Positions 34,373 through 44,844 are shown, numbered from the stretch's first letter. The stretch: 64,000 nt of DNA from Agapetus fuscipes (GCA_951799405.1 OX637339.1:6076001-6140000); one strand, 5' to 3'. The notes: generated by a model not told the origin, from the letters alone. Made by a program: numbers and translations.

Positions 34373-34959
34373 ATGAAGTAAGTAATATGCAATTATTTAA
34401 ATGTTTGAGAATATGGCCTGTTTTGTGTGTAATGATGACAATGTGACATTACACAAAATCCTCAATCACCCCCAGAGACATTTTCGTATCCAAGTTGTAT
34501 AAATTCCTACAGTTTTTCTTTGATAAAACAATCATCAATGAGTTATAAGTTAAGACAGAGAAAGTCTTTTAATTTTACAGGAAGACTTACAGTAAATGTT
34601 TCCGGTACAAAGACCTGCCGGTTCAAAAGCAGTAGCTCAACTAATTGTGCGAACAATGAGATGAACACAAGTCACTTGTGTACTCCTCTTTATCAAAATA
34701 GATTCTTTATATAAATTCTTTTTGAAACATTACCAAAACAATGTCGCAAAGAATACAGAAAGGATATGATACAATAATGTCAAATATAACAAGAGATTGT
34801 ATTTGGTTAAAATCTTCCTGTCTTTCTTTGACATCATAGTGTTAGGAGTGAGGTTAAAAGCATACCCCCATCATAGGTGAACAAATATATAACATGCCAC
34901 TACTACGCTAATAAGTTGCACACTTCTTGCTGCATATTCGCCGAAGGAATCGCATGTGG

Positions 34960-35450
34960 CGAGTGGAAACTTTACTTTTATGGGGCATCCACACGCTTGC
35001 AACAAACACCTTGAGGCAAGGGCTTGCAAGCTCTTGGAAAACCAAACAGGGTCATCCACACGCTTGTGCGTGCGTCTGTGTGTGTTTGAATAAGCAAGCA
35101 TGGCGGACGTCCAGCTTTTAGCTATAACATTTGGATAAACTTATTTTTATTTAAAAAAAAAACAAAACAAAAAGAGAGAAACTAAAAAGAAACGAATAAT
35201 TCGGCAAAGACGATGGTGGATGATCAAAATTCATAGAAATCGTACCGTACCAGAATGCGCGCGCACAAGTATGTATGTGTGTGCCTGGCATGCGCATGCG
35301 TGAATTCCCTTTGACTTGCGTCAAAAAACCGACTCTGGTCGGATCGGCGACAAGCCGAGTCAAGGCGGCATAAACCACGCCCCCAGCTGAGCCAAACGGC
35401 CGTCCACACGCTTGGCTTGTAATGGGTTGGCAAGCGTGTGGAAGCTCCAT
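34960..35450. repeat. Region with repeated TCCACACGCTTG motif
   Basis: ATCCACACGCTTG twice (34.99 and 35.05 kb), GTCCACACGCTTG once (35.40 kb) and the complement CAAGCGTGTGGA once (35.43 kb), the last two forming a hairpin. Also GCGCGC and TGCGCATGCG tracts. No protein recognised. A family B remnant (CGCATGTGGCGAGTGG) opens it. Confidence 0.65.
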
Positions 35451-35680
35451 TACGGGTAAGGGGGCCGGCCTTACACCAACCACCTCATTTAAAGTGGGGG
35501 TTTCCTAGCTCTGGAAGGGGCTGGTACTCATTTCTTGTGAAGGGTGAGTAAACCTTGTCGGTATTGACTTTGGATTTGAAATAAACGGGATATCATTTCT
35601 GACACCCGCCGTGGGATTCAAATCCAAGCTCTTGGCATGGAATGCAAGCACTCTACCAACTGAGCTATCGACCGGACAAA
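35450..35680 (-). mobile_element. SINE family B
   Basis: Reverse: GGGGGCCGGCCTTACACC ... TACCAACTGAGCTATCGACC. eIF5A intron 2. Confidence 0.78.
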
Positions 35681-35795
35681 TTATACTCAGAACAAAAGAA
35701 ATCATAAACCTCGAGCCAACTGCCAGATGAATAGAAGTCACCTGCGCAAGTCTTTTTATGAAAATGGTTCAGTACAATTTAGTTTAGGTTTGTGT

Positions 35796-35974
35796 TATTG
35801 TCATGCACATGGTGTTAGGTGGGTATTGTGGTTTTTGTTTTCTAATTTTTGGTATCTGTACAACATGTGTGTGGCTGATCAGAACATCGAAATGAATAAT
35901 TCAGTATAGCGAGCGTTTCACAAACAACAGAACTGCAATGCTTACAGCCTGCCAAGACTATTCACTCGCAGACA
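35796..35974. repeat. 179-bp near-identical repeat, copy 1 (eIF5A intron 2... intron 1 side region)
   Basis: Same 179 bp as 44666-44844, one substitution (G at 35821, T at 44691). This copy is between eIF5A exons 3 and 2. No inverted ends, no target duplication, no tail. Confidence 0.92.
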
Positions 35975-36254
35975 TGTTTACTTACATCTAACTAGAATAC
36001 AAAAGGTATAAACTTATTCCCGTGCGAGCAACGAAAACATTTCAATGAGACACTCAAAGCAAATGACAATTAAAAGAAACTGAAAGATTTTTCATCAAAA
36101 TCCACAATGTTCCCTCCAAGTTACAAATATTTTACCAGATTCATTTTACCTTCTTCAAAAAAGTTGGTAAGCCAGTGACGCTCATACGTTTTGGAGGCAA
36201 CGCAACTAACCGCATTGTTCATAAAGGGATAGCATGTAGTGTGTCATATTTATT

Positions 36255-36470
36255 TCAACAGGTAAGAGGGCCAGCTTTAAGCCAACCGCTTCACATTTAG
36301 TGGGGGTTTTCCAGGCCGGTTTTTATTTCTTGTGAAGGCTGAGTAAGTTTTGCCGGTATTTTGATTTTAGGTTTGAAATAAATACCAAAATGAGAAATCA
36401 TATCTGACACCCTTGGTGTGAATCAAACCCTAGCCCTCTGGCATGGAACGCTAGCATTCAACCAAATGGT
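36255..36470 (-). mobile_element. SINE family B, followed by an opposite-strand fragment
   Basis: Reverse copy; 36470-36610 then carries a plus-strand fragment (AGTCAGCCTTCACGAGAAAT...CCAGCCCCCTCG), a head-to-head pair. Confidence 0.65.
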
Positions 36471-36639
36471 TAAGTCAGCCTTCACGAGAAATAAGAACCA
36501 GCCCCCTCGACAGCTGGGAAACATATGAGGGCATATGGCCTGCACACTCCACATGAAATCTCTTCAGGGACAACACGGAAAAGAAATTGCACTAAATATG
36601 CAGCAGAGTTATTTAACCATTACACAGTACACATATTCT

Positions 36640-36790
36640 GCCCAGTTTGCCTGAGTTTTTTCTTTTTATCTGGCACCAGGTTGGAAGTCAGCAGTATATG
36701 GAGAATGGTGCATGAAAGCTTTCACAGTTTGTCCAGAAATACATATACAATCCTGGTAGGTAGACTGCATTATGTCTGAAATGACCCTTA
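36640..36790. repeat. Family J repeat
   Basis: TTCTGCCCAGTTTGCC...GTTGGAAGTCAGCAGTATATG...CTGAAATGACCCTTAG, same order as the 44.9 kb copy. Confidence 0.55.
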
Positions 36791-36880
36791 GTTTATACCT
36801 TTTGAATATTTACAAAGAATAAAGTATTTCATAGGAGCGTAACATGATCACGTGTAGAAGACTTAAGAAAGTGTTCTCAC

Positions 36881-37079
36881 CAGCAGCTCCTTGCCGGCCT
36901 CGAAGTCTGAGCGCAGCTGGGTGCCCAGGTCCCCATCGGGGATCTTGAGGTCCTCGCGCAGGTCCCCATTGTCCGCCATCAGTGTCAGGTAGCCGTCGTC
37001 TATGTCAGTCAGCTGGTAGTCCTCGCGCTTCACGTGTGGCACGTCCATGTTGTGCGTGGACGGGCAGATATCTTCATAC
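36881..37079 (-). CDS. eIF5A: eIF5A, second coding exon
   Basis: Minus strand, CCAG|G then YEDICPSTHNMDVPHVKREDYQLTDI, the end of the SH3-like domain and start of the OB-fold domain, through ...QLRSDFEAGKELL before a GTGAGA donor. It completes a lysine codon split across intron 1 (AA|G) and leaves in phase 0. The exon is GC-rich compared with its flanks. The DIDDGYLTLMADNGDLREDLK segment is shorter by one residue than the SDDG/SEDG versions I recall from other insects, a normal loop variation. Confidence 0.96.
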
Positions 37080-37224
37080 CTGGCAAGCAAGGAAAACACA
37101 ACAATTTAAATATAGACTCGGGCCAAGACAGTCAGCAGGTCATCTTCATGCTCTCTAGAGACTTATTATTATATCAGGCTTATTTATTTTAAATCACAGA
37201 TGATAAGAGAGCGCCGTTTTTGTG

Positions 37225-37805
37225 TGTGTCACACCTCAAGGGCCCTCTCCGATCACGGATAAGACTTTTTAAAAAGGTGTGTCTTGAGTGCTCCGCGAAA
37301 TATACCCACAGATTTGGAGTTCTTCACTCCGGGTGGCAGTCTGTTCCACTCCATCAAACTCGCAACACGGGAAGCACGGTCTCCGAAATTGGTACGAATC
37401 TGATGGCGCGGCTGAACCAAATTGACTGCTCCATCGACCGCGGATCTGAGTGTCTGCCTCCTTACACCCATCCCAATAGACAAAATCATGTTAGTCAGAT
37501 AAGGTGGAGCCAAGCCATTGATGGCTTTATATACCATCAAACAAAAACAGTAGACCACCCTCTCCGGGAAACGAAGCCAATGAATTTTGTGAACAGCGGG
37601 GTGATGTGAGCGAATTTGGTTATCCCGAATATGAGCCTTGCTGCCGAATTCAATACAGATTGAAAGCAGTTGAACTGCTTTTTCGGCTGACCACTATAAA
37701 GGGAAGATCAATAATAAATCTGAGACATCACAAGCGCACCCACCAGGGTCTTAACCGCATCTGGTGGTAGACACTTCCTAATTGCCTTTAAGCCCTTGGT
37801 GAAGT
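37225..37805 (-). pseudogene. 5'-truncated LINE fragment (RT C-terminal domain) with SINE-C-like 3' tail
   Basis: Minus strand, stops included: KGLKAIRKCLPPDAVKTLVGALVMSQ, ARLIFGITKFAHITPL, VYCFCLMVYKAINGLAPPYL, FGDRASRVAS...WNRLPPGVK, ending ALKTHLFKKSYP. These are the post-RT motifs of CR1/L2/Rex1-like LINEs. Its 3' end (37200-37255 on plus) carries the GAGGGCYCTTGAGGTGTGA...CACAAAAACRGCGCT tail also seen in every family C SINE. Confidence 0.8.
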
Positions 37806-38384
37806 GAAAAAAGAGGAAGTATTGTGTGAAGCTATACTTGACATTTTTTTCAGTTGTTCATCCATCTAATAGCCATATTATAAAATTCTATGATCTGTGG
37901 ATTAGCCATGGATGAAATGTTTTGTGAATAGCACTGATTTGTTTTTTCATTACTGTTGAAAAATAAGTTATAATTGCAATATTCACACAGAAAATTCATA
38001 AACTATTCCAGGTCTTGAAAGAATTCAGCAGACAAAAAAATGATCCATGGATCATCTATGGATTTAATGTTTTAAGAATAACAATTTCAGTACTCCTGTT
38101 ATTTTAGCTTCAACTAACATGACTTAAAAATAATAAAACCATCCATAAAAAGCAGCATTTTGCTTAGTAACAACAACGAAATTATAAGTTATTTTTTTAA
38201 CAGCAAATCAAAGAGATAACTAAAGCCACGATTTTTAGATAATAAATTAGTGATAATATAACAGCCTGTGTCCCAAGGATTATGCAAGTTTTTGTGCATT
38301 TTATTTTAGACAACCCAAAAAGGAATAATTTGCAAGAATTAGATTTTTTGCATGTGGCGAGTTGAATCTATTTATTTTTATAGA

Positions 38385-38620
38385 TAAGGGGGCCGGCCTT
38401 ACGCCAACCACTTCAGTTGAAGTGGGGGTTTCCCAGCTCCCGAGATGGACTGGTACTCATTTCTTGTGAAGGCTGGGTAAACCCTTGCCAGGATTTTATT
38501 TTGTGTTTTGAAATAAACACCGAAATGGGAGATCATTTCTGACACCTTCGGTGGGATTGGAAACCGAGCTCTCGGCGTGGAATACAAGCACTCTACCAAC
38601 TGAGCCATCGACCGGACTAC
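38385..38620 (-). mobile_element. SINE family B
   Basis: Reverse complete copy in eIF5A intron 1: GGGGGCCGGCCTTACGCC to CAACTGAGCCATCGACCGG. Confidence 0.78.
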
Positions 38621-40021
38621 CCGTATGTTAAAATAATATATTAAGTACGAGTCTTATGTAGCCTCTGCTGTAAGTTCCATATGGAAGGGCATTGAGAGCC
38701 CGACCCAGGGTGAAGGAGAGGCGGATCACTCTGCGAGTTACCTGTAGCACAAACTAGACAATCATACAGTTCCAGTCTGTGACTCTAGGCTCGCCTGGAT
38801 ACAAGGCAATTACTGAATGATCTACTCGGCACAACTTAAACTTAATGTGATGAAAATCAAAACTAATGTGGCCATATTGAAAAACATTACTTTTGATAGT
38901 TCAATATGTCAGCTGAATCGCTGAAATTTCAAAAGTAATTTGTTCCAGAAAAACACAATAAACCCATTCGGTGTTATTCTTAGACATTTTCGTCGCCCTT
39001 TGAACCCAGGTTTTGCTTAATTTTGATTCTTGAACATTTCTGAAGTAGTTAGGCTTGCGTCTCGAGCTCAACGCCTGCCCAAATCTAACCTCCAAATGTA
39101 TGCGAAGTTAGGCCGAGACAAAACCGCCTCGGAGACAGTTTTGTGGTACAGTCAATTTTGACAACTGCCGTATTTAATATTAAATCGTAAATATTTGTTT
39201 TATTACTGTTTTGTTTTGCGATTTGTTGTTGTCATTTTGGTCAAATTGACAGAATTTAGCATCTTTTTGCAAATCAATCGCTTTTTGAGGCACAAAACAC
39301 AAAAAAATAAGAAGCAAAAGAAATCATTTGAAAGATTGAATCACAGCTCGCGGCAAAAATTTTCATATGACACATTTTACAAAACTGAACTTAACTAGAT
39401 AGTTTAAAATAAGTGAAGAGGATATTCAACACTCCACGAACACATATGAGACACTTTTTCCATCTGAAATAAAATATTTAGATGCATTTCGGCCGACATC
39501 TGATTTGTGTACAAACAAAACAACCAGCCGTCCGCCATTGTGACGTCAGCGATGACAGACGTGCCGCGGCCACGTGTGTGGTCGTTCCAAGGCATATTCC
39601 CCACATTTGGTTTATTTTTCCCGATCCACAAGAAATAATACGGATTCATTCGGCTAATCAATTGTTTTCAAAGTTGTTTTAATTATTAATTGCATAACAA
39701 ATTTATAAATTGATTATTTGCTTTTATTTTTCATCTTTTTGTTCGTTATTGTCAATGGTTATTGTTTTAATAATTATTTAAATACGACTGAAAATTCCCT
39801 ACTCTTAAAATAATATTTATAAAGTGACATCTCTAGAACAGATTTTTTTTTTTAACCCTTAACCACCTACCACCCGTCTACCAGACGGAAGCTACTTTAA
39901 AATCACAAATATTTTCACGCCCTTACACTCTACAATCCCGCGTGTTCGAGTACCTTCCCTCCGCGTCCTTCAGTGCCGCGCATACGCTCGTCCACGCCGG
40001 ACGTGCGCTCGCTTACCTGTG

Positions 40022-40113
40022 GTGAGTAAAAAACTTTCGCCGAGTGTCTCAGAGACGGGTGGTAGGTGGTTGCGTGACTAAACTTAAATCTTCTTTTTTT
40101 TTTACTTTTTCAG
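40022..40113 (+). other. Predicted 5' UTR intron of the piggyBac gene
   Basis: CACCTGTG|GTGAGTAAAA donor and a long pyrimidine run ending CAG just six bases before the start codon. The 92-bp intron contains one copy of the inverted subterminal motif. Inferred from splice signals only. Confidence 0.6.
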
Positions 40114-40119
40114 TTAAAT

Positions 40120-41976
40120 ATGGCTTTACGAGACAAGGATATTGAGAATTTGTTAGAAAATGAGTTGTCAGATAAAGATGATATGCACAACGATGAATGC
40201 AGTGAAGTAGAAAGTAATATTGGTGAACAGGAAGTAGTAGAAGAAGATTGCGGATCGGATTCAGAAATTAATGGTGAGGAAGATCTGGCGTCATCGGAAA
40301 AAGGTAATAGCGAACCATCTTCAAATTTTACTGATCCTGTAACTGCAGACTCTGACTTTTCATCGGAAGATGACATTTTGCTGGCAGAATTGCGTAGAAA
40401 GAAGAACTATTTTGGAAAGAATCGTTTCCGTTGGGCATCTGTTCCTTCATCTTCACGTACAAGAACATTAGAGCATAATATTGTCAGGGAGCGTGAAGGT
40501 ATCAAGCCCGAATACCGAGATCAAATAAATTCTTCATCTTCTCCACTGGACATATGGAAGTTGTTCTTTACTGACAAAATGCTCGAAAACATTGTTTTGC
40601 ACACTAATAAGAAAATAAGAGAGATTAGACCAAACTATCAAAAGCAAACCTGTGTTCAAGATATGGATCTAATTGAATTGAAAGCTTTCATAGGATTCCT
40701 TTTCTATACTGCAATATTCAAGGAAAACCACGAACACTATACGTCGTGGTATAGCATGGACGGTACAGGAAGGGAAATATACCGTTGTATTCTGAGTAAA
40801 AACCGATTCGAAGTGTTGCTCAAAACCATTCGTTTTGATGACGCAGAGACCAGACTAGCACGTCGAGAGCACGATCCTTCTGCTCCTATTTCTGAACTCT
40901 TTGATTCCTTCATAAACCGTTGTCAAGCTGTTTACGCAATCGGAAGTTCTGCATGTATCGATGAAATGTTACTGGCATTTCGTGGCAGATGCCGCTTCAA
41001 GATGTATATGCCAAAAAAACCAGCCAAATATGGCATAAAAATACAGTGCCTTACAGATGCAAGATCGGGCTACTTGCTCAATGCCTACATTTATTTGGGA
41101 AAGGATTCCGATGGGTTCAATTTGTCTGCAGAGTATCAAAGACTGAAAAAACCAACTCAGGCAGTTCTGCGCCTTATACCTCCGATTGAAGGTTCTAATC
41201 GAAATGTTACTACTGACAATTGGTACACTTCTATAGAGCTATTGGAACAAATGAAACAGAAGCAGCTGACAGTTGTTGGTACGTTGCGAAAGAATCAAAG
41301 AGAAATTCCCCCAGAATTTTTGCCCGGTCGTAACAGAAATGTTGATACTACTGTATTTGGATTTACAAAAGATATTACAATATCATCATATGTGCCGAAA
41401 CTAAACAAAGCAGTGATTACCGTCTCAAGTATGCACCATACTGCAAATGTTGACAATACTACAAAGAAACCGGAGATAATACTATATTATAATCAAACCA
41501 AAATTGGTGTAGATTTACTAGATCAGAGATGCGCCAACTACTCGTCAGGCCGTCGCACTCGTAGATGGCCGTTGGCAGTATTTTACAGGTTGCTAGACAT
41601 TTCAGCTTCAAACTGTTACGTTGTCAGCTTATCTGCTAAAGGCCAAACCCAAAAAACTGAAAGCAGATTCAAATTTCTAAAGAAATTAGCCGAACAGCTC
41701 ACAAGACCACATATGGAGCGCCGTGAAAATAATTCTCAGACGCAACGGCATATAAAAATCGCTCTTCGACGTATACTCCATCACAAAGACGAGGCGGCTC
41801 CGGCAGAGGTTCCAGGTGGCAGCCATCCTGAAGAAAGGTTAGCTGTTCGCAAGACATGTTCTACTTGTGACCCGAAAAAGAAACGCAGAACCCAATATAT
41901 TTGTTTCGAGTGTAAGGGACCCATTTGCCTCGAATGCTCCAATAAACTGTGCATTAATTGCCGTGAAAATTTTTAA
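40120..41976 (+). CDS. piggyBac-type transposase, full length
   Basis: 618 residues, uninterrupted. Residues 1-90 are an acidic disordered leader, as usual in the family; the DDE_Tnp_1_7 domain begins near SPLDIWKLFFTDKMLENIV (141-159). Catalytic aspartates are in ACIDEMLLAF (Asp281), VTTDNWYTS (Asp366) and IGVDLLDQ (Asp465, with Asp468), followed by the conserved RRTRRWP and a C-terminal cysteine-rich finger (about 583-615; CSTC...CFEC...CLEC...CINC) that in piggyBac binds the terminal repeats. The cut-and-paste family excises precisely at TTAA. A likely 5' UTR intron (donor TG|GTGAGT at 40022, acceptor TTTTCAG ending 40113) and AATAAA at 42022 complete a transcription unit. Start is the first ATG after the acceptor (TTAAATATGG). 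Confidence 0.96.
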   Translation: MALRDKDIENLLENELSDKDDMHNDECSEVESNIGEQEVVEEDCGSDSEINGEEDLASSEKGNSEPSSNFTDPVTADSDFSSEDDILLAELRRKKNYFGKNRFRWASVPSSSRTRTLEHNIVREREGIKPEYRDQINSSSSPLDIWKLFFTDKMLENIVLHTNKKIREIRPNYQKQTCVQDMDLIELKAFIGFLFYTAIFKENHEHYTSWYSMDGTGREIYRCILSKNRFEVLLKTIRFDDAETRLARREHDPSAPISELFDSFINRCQAVYAIGSSACIDEMLLAFRGRCRFKMYMPKKPAKYGIKIQCLTDARSGYLLNAYIYLGKDSDGFNLSAEYQRLKKPTQAVLRLIPPIEGSNRNVTTDNWYTSIELLEQMKQKQLTVVGTLRKNQREIPPEFLPGRNRNVDTTVFGFTKDITISSYVPKLNKAVITVSSMHHTANVDNTTKKPEIILYYNQTKIGVDLLDQRCANYSSGRRTRRWPLAVFYRLLDISASNCYVVSLSAKGQTQKTESRFKFLKKLAEQLTRPHMERRENNSQTQRHIKIALRRILHHKDEAAPAEVPGGSHPEERLAVRKTCSTCDPKKKRRTQYICFECKGPICLECSNKLCINCRENF

Positions 41977-42714
41977 AGTTTATGGTCTGCAATTTTGTTT
42001 ATTGAGTTGTTCTAGAAAGTAAATAAATATTTTCTTATCTTTATTGATTATTGAATAATTAAAATTAGTAATAAATAAGCATTATCTTTTTGTATTTTTT
42101 TTATGGATCTCATTATCCAAAGACTGTATTTTTGTAGCAAGAAAAGTGATTTGGTTTTTGTTATTCAGTTTATTATGGAAAACGTAATCGTTTTTATTTT
42201 GTGTTTCTTATTCTAATACATAGTTTCTTACATAATTAAGATGTTTTTTTATTTCCCATAACCTTTAAATTATTAATATTATACATGCGAGGGTAGTTTG
42301 ACACACACGTCTCTGAGACGGGTGGTAGGTGGTTATGTAACAAAAATACGAGGTAGGTAGTTAAGGGTTAAATACGACATTGAACGGACGTAATTTCAGC
42401 CGTCCAAAATTGGTCGCAGGCTCAACTGTTCCTTCGTTACACTATGAACGAGAATCAATATTTCAAATTTGGTCTAGTCCGGCGTTGTACCCAGACTAAG
42501 TAGTCGCCAGTTAGGCTGACGGCGAAATATGACAAGTAAGAATAACACCGTTCGATCTTAGGAGTTCAAAGGCCTCAAAGTCATAACAGCGCCCTCCTCT
42601 AACTGTCATCTAAATTCAATTTTAGCCGTGTACATCTGTACTGTCTTTAGTCCGGCCCGGACATCACATTAATTCGGAAGACGGCTCAATAGTTCATTAT
42701 AATAATAATATTTA

Positions 42715-42945
42715 CTAATAATAGCGGTTTTGAGTGAATCACACCTCAAGAGCCCTCTGCGAGCTTGGTCATCGCTGTAGAAAGCGCCAATTCTCAAGCA
42801 AGACCCAGTTGCTGTAAGGCTGGATGGACCTTTAGCACCCGGTCTTTGGTAAAGGTATGTGATTTTTTTTACTCACCGAAGAGCATGTTTGAAAACAATA
42901 AATGGTATATTTTTTTGTGCTCACAACCTTCCATTTAGAAGTCGG
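42715..42945 (-). mobile_element. SINE family C
   Basis: Reverse: AGCGGTTTTGAGTGAATC, CACACCTCAAGAGCCCTCTG, CAAGACCCAGTTGCTGTAAG; head decayed. Starts after an (ATA)n run, its tail. Confidence 0.75.
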
Positions 42946-43030
42946 AAGTGATAACCGGTTCATCTTTCGCTAACAGAAGCATAACCTACTAGAAAGCAAT
43001 GTGTTTAGGTAGCTTTGTGTACGGACTCAC

Positions 43031-43324
43031 TTCTTTCCATTGAATATGTCGATGCCGACCATGTGGACCTTGGCGTGGCCGTGCTTGCCCGTCTTGGAGG
43101 TGGACATCTCCACGATCTTGCAGGGGCGACCCTTTAGCATCACAAAGCCGTTCTTGCGGAGCGCGCTGCACTGCATGGGGAACGTGGCCGAGGCGCCAGA
43201 GTCCCCCGTCTCAAAGTGGGTGTCCTCCATGTCAGACATATTCAAAGTGTGTGGGTGCTGTATTTAATTTAACTAATAAATTTATTATAATCGGCTCTAG
43301 TCCGTGCGGGGCGGCCGGTTGATT
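43031..43324 (-). CDS. eIF5A: eIF5A, first coding exon (hypusine domain) with 5' UTR
   Basis: Coding part 43239-43031. Start chosen at [15 protein letters not shown]; an in-frame TTG two codons upstream is not needed. The exon encodes [21 protein letters not shown] followed by [14 protein letters not shown]. Lys52 in TGKHG is the residue converted to hypusine, required for eIF5A to bind the ribosomal E site and relieve stalls at polyproline. The exon ends AA|GTGAGT in phase 2. 43240-43324 is 5' UTR after a TTTTCAG acceptor, so a non-coding exon lies upstream. The three coding exons total 480 nt, 159 residues plus stop, the usual size; no damage. Intron 1 (37080-43030) holds the piggyBac insertion. 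Confidence 0.96.
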
Positions 43325-43384
43325 CTGAAAACAGAAAATAACAATATTAGTCTATTTTAATTTCAAATGATTTGTGTAGTGTAT

Positions 43385-43625
43385 CTATAATCTAAGCTGC
43401 GAAGGTATGTTAACATTTAAGGCTAATATTAAATGCATGCCCTCAGACAGGTACATGTAGATTTGGGCCTACACATTCTGCATGTGTGCATAGACATAAA
43501 AAAAACCTCACATAAACATAAACCTTGCAACTCCTGCCAACTTCCCTGAAACAAGGTTGACATTGGCAAAGTGAACCATTATTTACAGTATGGGTGGTCA
43601 GCCTTATACCAACCTATCAGACAAG
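43385..43625 (-). mobile_element. Retroposon family A copy
   Basis: Full length, in the eIF5A 5' UTR intron. Confidence 0.75.
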
Positions 43626-43740
43626 GAGCTGACCTGAAGGCAGCTCCTTGGCCTGAAGGAAGTGTAGTAACTCTTTAGTGACTTTTATTACTAATTTTCC
43701 AAACAACCATAAAGAAAGCAATTATTCATTATTTGAATCA

Positions 43741-43965
43741 CTGATGCTGGAGACGTTTTCCGGGATCAGTTGCTGTGGTCTATGGGAGCTGGAGCTTCCG
43801 GACATTTCCCCCATGTCTACGATGGGCTTCTTCAGCGTGAAGTGCAATGATCTTGATGAAAACTGTGATGACATAGACCTGGGCGAAACGACCGGAAGCT
43901 CTAGCTCCCATAGACCACAGCAATAGATCCCGGAAAACATCTCTCCAGCATCATCAGCTGGCCGT
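43741..43965. repeat. Inverted-repeat element, family P
   Basis: Arms of about 65 bp: GTTTTCCGGGATCAGTTGCT...GGGAGCTGGAGCTTCCGGAC left and its complement right with few mismatches, separated by about 70 bp. It lies in the eIF5A 5' UTR intron. Short ORFs in both strands are by-products of the palindrome. Confidence 0.75.
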
Positions 43966-44665
43966 GTAAACCTAAAACTCTTAAATCACCATTTCATTTT
44001 CACTATTATTGTAAAGATTACAATTTAAAACTGCTGTCATTCCTCAGACCATCATAGTTAGGGATCCCTGATCATGGTCTGACGACTGAAAGTGTTTCAA
44101 TTCAAATTAGGAATTGTTGTCTCTAGGGTTGTTTATAATACATGAATAGCTGTAATGACATGGTTTTGAATAGGCATTATTCTGTAAGTCATGCAAAATA
44201 TTAAATGTGTTAATTGAAGACACGCTAACGAGTAGAATTAACAACAACAAAACATTTTATCAACAATACTTGAGTGTAATTTTTCATTGTTATATCTCAA
44301 GTAAGATATCTTTTAATAATGAATTTGTCGAGGAGTTAAATTTGCCGTTATTCCTTTCAGAATGCATCCTTGCATTTATCCTCCTTTCTTTAAGAACGAG
44401 AATACCTCCCGAGGACATTGGATAAGAAATTTGACTGATCAGATGCAAATTGTAATGGATTATTTAGAACTGTGTTCCAATAGAACCATTGTTTTTTCTA
44501 AGTACGCAACATGGTTAAAAATGTACACATTACATCACATTGAATGTAACATTAAAACCGTGATGATTTTGTGATAATAAGTCTATGATGTTATGAGAAT
44601 TGTATAGATCAAGCACATACAATAAATTTCATGATGAATATTTTTTCTCGTTAGTGAATCTTCAA

Positions 44666-44844
44666 TATTGTCATGCACATGGTGTTAGGTTGGTATTGTG
44701 GTTTTTGTTTTCTAATTTTTGGTATCTGTACAACATGTGTGTGGCTGATCAGAACATCGAAATGAATAATTCAGTATAGCGAGCGTTTCACAAACAACAG
44801 AACTGCAATGCTTACAGCCTGCCAAGACTATTCACTCGCAGACA
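44666..44844. repeat. 179-bp near-identical repeat, copy 2
   Basis: Direct-orientation partner 8.87 kb away, in the 5' UTR intron of eIF5A. Identity this high amid decayed repeats means a recent duplication or a very recent transposition. Confidence 0.92.

Larger units (their letters stand above)
39856..42367 (+). mobile_element. Intact piggyBac-type DNA transposon in eIF5A intron 1
   Basis: 2512 bp exactly flanked by TTAA (39852-39855 and 42368-42371). Terminal repeats CCCTTAACCACCTACC (left) and CCCTTAACTACCTACC (right, reverse complement) differ at one base. An 18-bp subterminal motif ACCACCTACCACCCGTCT occurs at 39862-39879 (plus) and inverted at 40053-40070 and 42316-42333. It contains an uninterrupted transposase gene, opposite in orientation to eIF5A. 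All parts needed for mobility are visible. Confidence 0.97.
38969..42550. repeat. Possible older inverted-repeat element split by the piggyBac insertion
   Basis: CGGTGTTATTCTTA at 38969-38982 and its perfect complement at 42537-42550, followed inward by a looser match (CATTTTCGTCGCC vs CATATTTCGCCGTC). Without the piggyBac insert the element would be about 1.07 kb. Weak beyond the first 14 bp. Confidence 0.35.

Noticed and set aside
43678..43940. Overlapping ORFs on both strands (LWELELP...SSSSHRPQQ)
   Set aside because: Both arise from the two arms of the family P palindrome.
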